From Stichopus chloronotus (lineage: Eukaryota > Echinodermata > Holothuroidea > Aspidochirotida > Stichopodidae), in NCBI GenBank assembly GCA_021234535.1, contig CM037841.1:12544825-12608824 (forward strand): a DNA stretch of 64,000 nucleotides, read 5' to 3'. The notes beneath the pieces are model-generated. The model made no database searches. It saw only the letters and a list, made by a program, of their open reading frames with translations, and had not been told where the DNA came from. Both the position numbers and the translations under genes were made by a program. This document shows positions 60,888 to 64,000 of this stretch, piece after piece (positions within the stretch are counted from its first letter, which is position 1; every line of letters begins with the position of its first letter).

Positions 60888-63800
60888 CTGCAACAAGAAA
60901 ATAAAGCAGCCTTAAACAGGATTAATTCACTCTATTGCTGTGCAAACACCTGTGGAGAGAAATTATGTATTTTAATGCTTCAAGACTCAAAATAGCCAAA
61001 ACAAAGTTGCTTTTCTTTTGACTCAGTAACTCTCCCTTCTGTGCCACTTGCAGAGTTTAGATAAGTTACACAGAGCCACTGTTTCCCCCCCCCCCCCAAA
61101 AAAAACATTGCTTTTTCAAAAGTTTTCATTTGCTTTCTTTTTTGTCCCTACTGCGATAATACTTTCACATGCCATTAAATGTGGCAAAATTAAGGAAAAT
61201 CTGAAAACATTACATCTATTTCTGATGTCAAAGTATGTACAAAAGTGTACTGTAAAAAGACAGAATCTACTGTGCAAAATCTTTCAAAAATATAAATAAT
61301 GGAATCCTAAGGAGGTGAGTTGTATACCTACCACCTTCATTACAGTGACAGCGAACAGTACAATACTCCGTAACCAAAGTTAACATCTGTAAACTGTGTA
61401 CTTAAGGTTAATTTCGGAACATTTATGTGATATTTATGTTTGTAAATCAAACATAGTACCTCAAGCTACGTGGATTAAAGGTTGTAGTTTGTGAAAAAAA
61501 GACCACTTTGGCTAGGGCTGTGATGTACGACCTTGGCATTATGTGGGTATAGTACAAGTATGATTCTTGGGTGTTTATGGTAGTAATGTAGTCTATGTGC
61601 TAGAGGTTGTTCTGTTTTTTGCATGTGGATTTCACAAAAGTAAACCATGTAATACTACAATTAGTGTCAAACATCTTGATAACTTCACAGAATTTTGCCT
61701 GTAGCTTGATACCCGACCTGATTAATTTTAAATTGGTGTTAAACCTCCTTGTAGGCTACTAATGTTTGTTGAAGATAAACAAAGAACCTTTACCATTCAC
61801 ATATACTGCATAGTAGTGGGTGGTGGATGGGTACCAGTGCTACATATTACCAAAGTGACGTACAGTACATGCAACACTGCTGTGTTTGGTGGGGTTACAT
61901 TAGACACAGCGTTGTAGAGCAATCAAATCGCTCTCCTTCTTATGTTACAATATTCATTTTAACTCCTGATAAAACTGTCTCTGACCCCACTGAAGCTGCA
62001 TGATTGAAATGCTTTTTCACATGCCATTTTGTGATACTTTGCCGATGCATTGACTTGACAACATGAGCACAAGTTACTGCATAGCCACCACAGAGCACAG
62101 ATATTAAGTTCCTCCTGTTTTTTATCACACTGAACATGTGAAAAAGTAACAGTATTTCAAATGATACTGACCTACTGACATTCTGAAAATACCCTTGCCA
62201 TTTTTTTTTGTGGTACCAGCCAAGCCTACTGCAGATTGCAGACCTGTGTTTCAAGTGTGGCAGGGCTCTGGAAATTCACTTGTTTATCATGATTTACATA
62301 ACGTTTTTGTACAGTTTCTTTGATATCAATCAATGGAATTTACAAGATTTAAAATGTTTAGTTTAAAACAAAAAGCACGCTCATCATAATGACTTCCATT
62401 TTTGTTATGCAAATATGATTCTAAAAGTGTTCTCCAAATGAGGCACAGTAACTTCTGTGGCAAAAATCAGCATTCAGTTTTCTTGGCATGATTTTCCCCA
62501 AGTGGCTATAATTGACTTACGAGTAATAAAGTAACTAAAGAATTTTGTTTGATTCCTTCTACAGTAACTTGACTTCCACCATCTTTCTCCATTCTGCCAA
62601 CTTTTACACCATGTAATTTGAGATCATATTGCAATATCAATTGATAATTTTTAGCTGTATCCTCTACTTATACTGTAGCCTAAGGATGAGTTTCCACAAA
62701 AAAATCTCCAGCATCTACAAATTAAGATGAGCAAATACTAGGTATGAATTAGAAGCTTCTGACCTACTCAGACATCCATTCTTAGCTTTCAGTTTGAGAA
62801 AGTTCTCTCCAAAATACGATCAAATTTCATTAGTCCAATAGAATTGCAAATGGCGCAATGTGTAGTTGTTGCATGAATGATTTTTTTTACATTCACATAT
62901 CCCCCAACTTTATTGTTCTTTTGTCTCAAATCATTCAACTGGTCATGCTTTTTGGATGATCATTGAGGAATAACACCTCTTTTTGCCATTAAAATTCACT
63001 GACAAACTCAGACTGGGAGTTTAAAAGATTGATGGACAATGACACAGCAGGGAATCATTTCAAGAGTTAAATTGACTTGATCCTGTAGAGAAAATGAGGA
63101 AGGGGGGGGGGGGGGCTGCTTGGCAAAAAAGGATATTTGCCCCGTTTTTAAGACCCCATCAGCAGCTCCTTATTGCATCTCAGAATTGAATATTAAATGT
63201 ATGCCTTGCACTGATTGACTGATTCCATCACAATGACTTCTATTGAGTTCACCGTGTTCCATCTGAACGTTCAGGTGGCTCCTGGAAAAGGGAGTCTTAG
63301 ACGACTCATATACAGTAATACCCTCTTACAAAACCTTTTGAGAAACTGGTCACTGAGAAATCCTTACAGGTTGTGTGACATGCACGCTGAAAAGATCACT
63401 CTTCATGCCGAAGATGCAAAGTAAAACGCCGCGTGAAAATTCGTCAGAATTTGTAAATATCTACTGCATAATGGCTTTTGAAATATGACTCTTTAAAGTT
63501 TGAGAAAAATGCAAAGCAGATGACGTGGAGTATTACACAGCGTCATTATTTCTTTTGTTAAGCCTATATATTTTGCCTCTTCATTACTGAGTTTCACATT
63601 AGTAATAATATTTTTGAAGAAAAAACATGCTTCCAAAATAAAACCCTATATGGACATATGAAATTCTCAAATGTCCTTGAAATAAAGTTTACATAAACAA
63701 AGGATTAACATACTAAAGATATATCATAGGAGTCCATCTCTTGACGTAATATTAGCACTCTGTCATTTACCAAGATTCAAGTCCATAGAACATCATTTGG

Positions 63801-64000
63801 TGGTGAAGAAACACTTACTTCCATGTTGTTCTTGTCACATTCTATGAGGTGAGTATGAGGCGGTATTACTAGGTCTTGCTTTTTCAGTTCTTGTCTCTTT
63901 CTTTTATGTTAAAGCTGCCTTATAAAAGCTGTTGCTACACAGGGTTTTCATGTTTTCTTTCTCTGCACCTTTGTTGTTATTACAAGTACTTATCATGTGT
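60888..64000. other. right-edge region, no supported exon
   Basis: It should include intron or upstream sequence of the membrane protein gene. It holds a C13 tract (61085-61097) and a G14 tract (63102-63115). Three open minus-strand stretches beside GT donors (61335-61392, 62527-62660 and 63831-63900) might be exons, but phases do not connect them to 60887 and I recognise no domain. Confidence 0.5.

Noticed and set aside
61335..61392. Minus-strand TEYCTVRCHCNEGG after a TTTACAG acceptor, considered as a Cys-rich upstream exon.
   Set aside because: Every usable donor leaves phase 1, which does not join the exon at 60887. It is too short to judge alone.
62527..62660. Open minus-strand stretch beside a CTC|GTAAGT donor, considered as an upstream exon of the membrane protein.
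   Set aside because: It lacks a convincing acceptor (stops in all frames after the best one), and its phase 0 end does not fit the phase 2 start at 60887.
63831..63900. Minus-strand QDLVIPPHTHLIECDKNNME before a GTAAGT donor.
   Set aside because: It looks protein-like, but there is no polypyrimidine acceptor and no phase link to the next exon. It is plausible only if more sequence to the right supports it.
1..64000. tRNA, rRNA, CRISPR arrays, bacterial-type operons and viral genes.
   Set aside because: Looked for by eye on both strands. None was seen, and the exon-intron structure excludes a prokaryotic source. A covariance-model scan would be needed to exclude small ncRNAs.

Overview
The window is animal nuclear DNA: AT-rich, short exons with GT-AG introns of 0.5 to 9 kb, many microsatellites and small non-autonomous transposons, and no operon-like packing. 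All three protein genes I can support lie on the minus strand. Their proteins (a GPAT3/4 acyltransferase, a FAM124 family protein and a type I membrane protein with Ly6/uPAR-like cysteine spacing) fit a metazoan. The absence of typical vertebrate repeats suggests a marine invertebrate deuterostome such as an echinoderm. That placement is an inference and was not tested.

Layout from left to right. 1-24053: a glycerol-3-phosphate acyltransferase gene of the GPAT3/GPAT4 type. Thirteen coding exons (403 codons, every junction in phase) run from the start codon at 24053 down to 514. The last 50 to 60 codons lie beyond the left edge. Intron 1 holds a 1 kb tandem array of a 145-bp unit and a MITE-like element. 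24054-27454: intergenic, with a perfect 23-bp-arm hairpin. 27455-35350: a FAM124 gene in two coding exons. The 3' exon carries the whole conserved FAM124 domain. The 5' exon encodes a 529-residue, acidic, phosphosite-rich extension; its link to the domain rests on splice phase and position. 35351-47698: gene-poor, with a TTAA-flanked MITE, a 16-bp-monomer higher-order tandem repeat and microsatellites. 47699-60887: four 3' exons of a single-pass membrane protein with a Thr-rich stalk, a furin-type RRKR site, an LU-like cysteine module, a second Cys module, one TM helix and a short tail. Its 5' exons are not identified and may lie past the right edge.

The three genes have no evident shared pathway; this looks like ordinary metazoan gene order. 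The most unusual non-genic structure is a dispersed repeat family (copies near 10.4, 19.6-20.6, 38.7-39.3, 54.0-54.7, 55.6 and 57.3 kb). Its most conserved core is a fixed row of four nuclear-receptor half-sites spaced 4, 4 and 1 nt apart (DR4-DR4-DR1). Three copies end in a shared hairpin.
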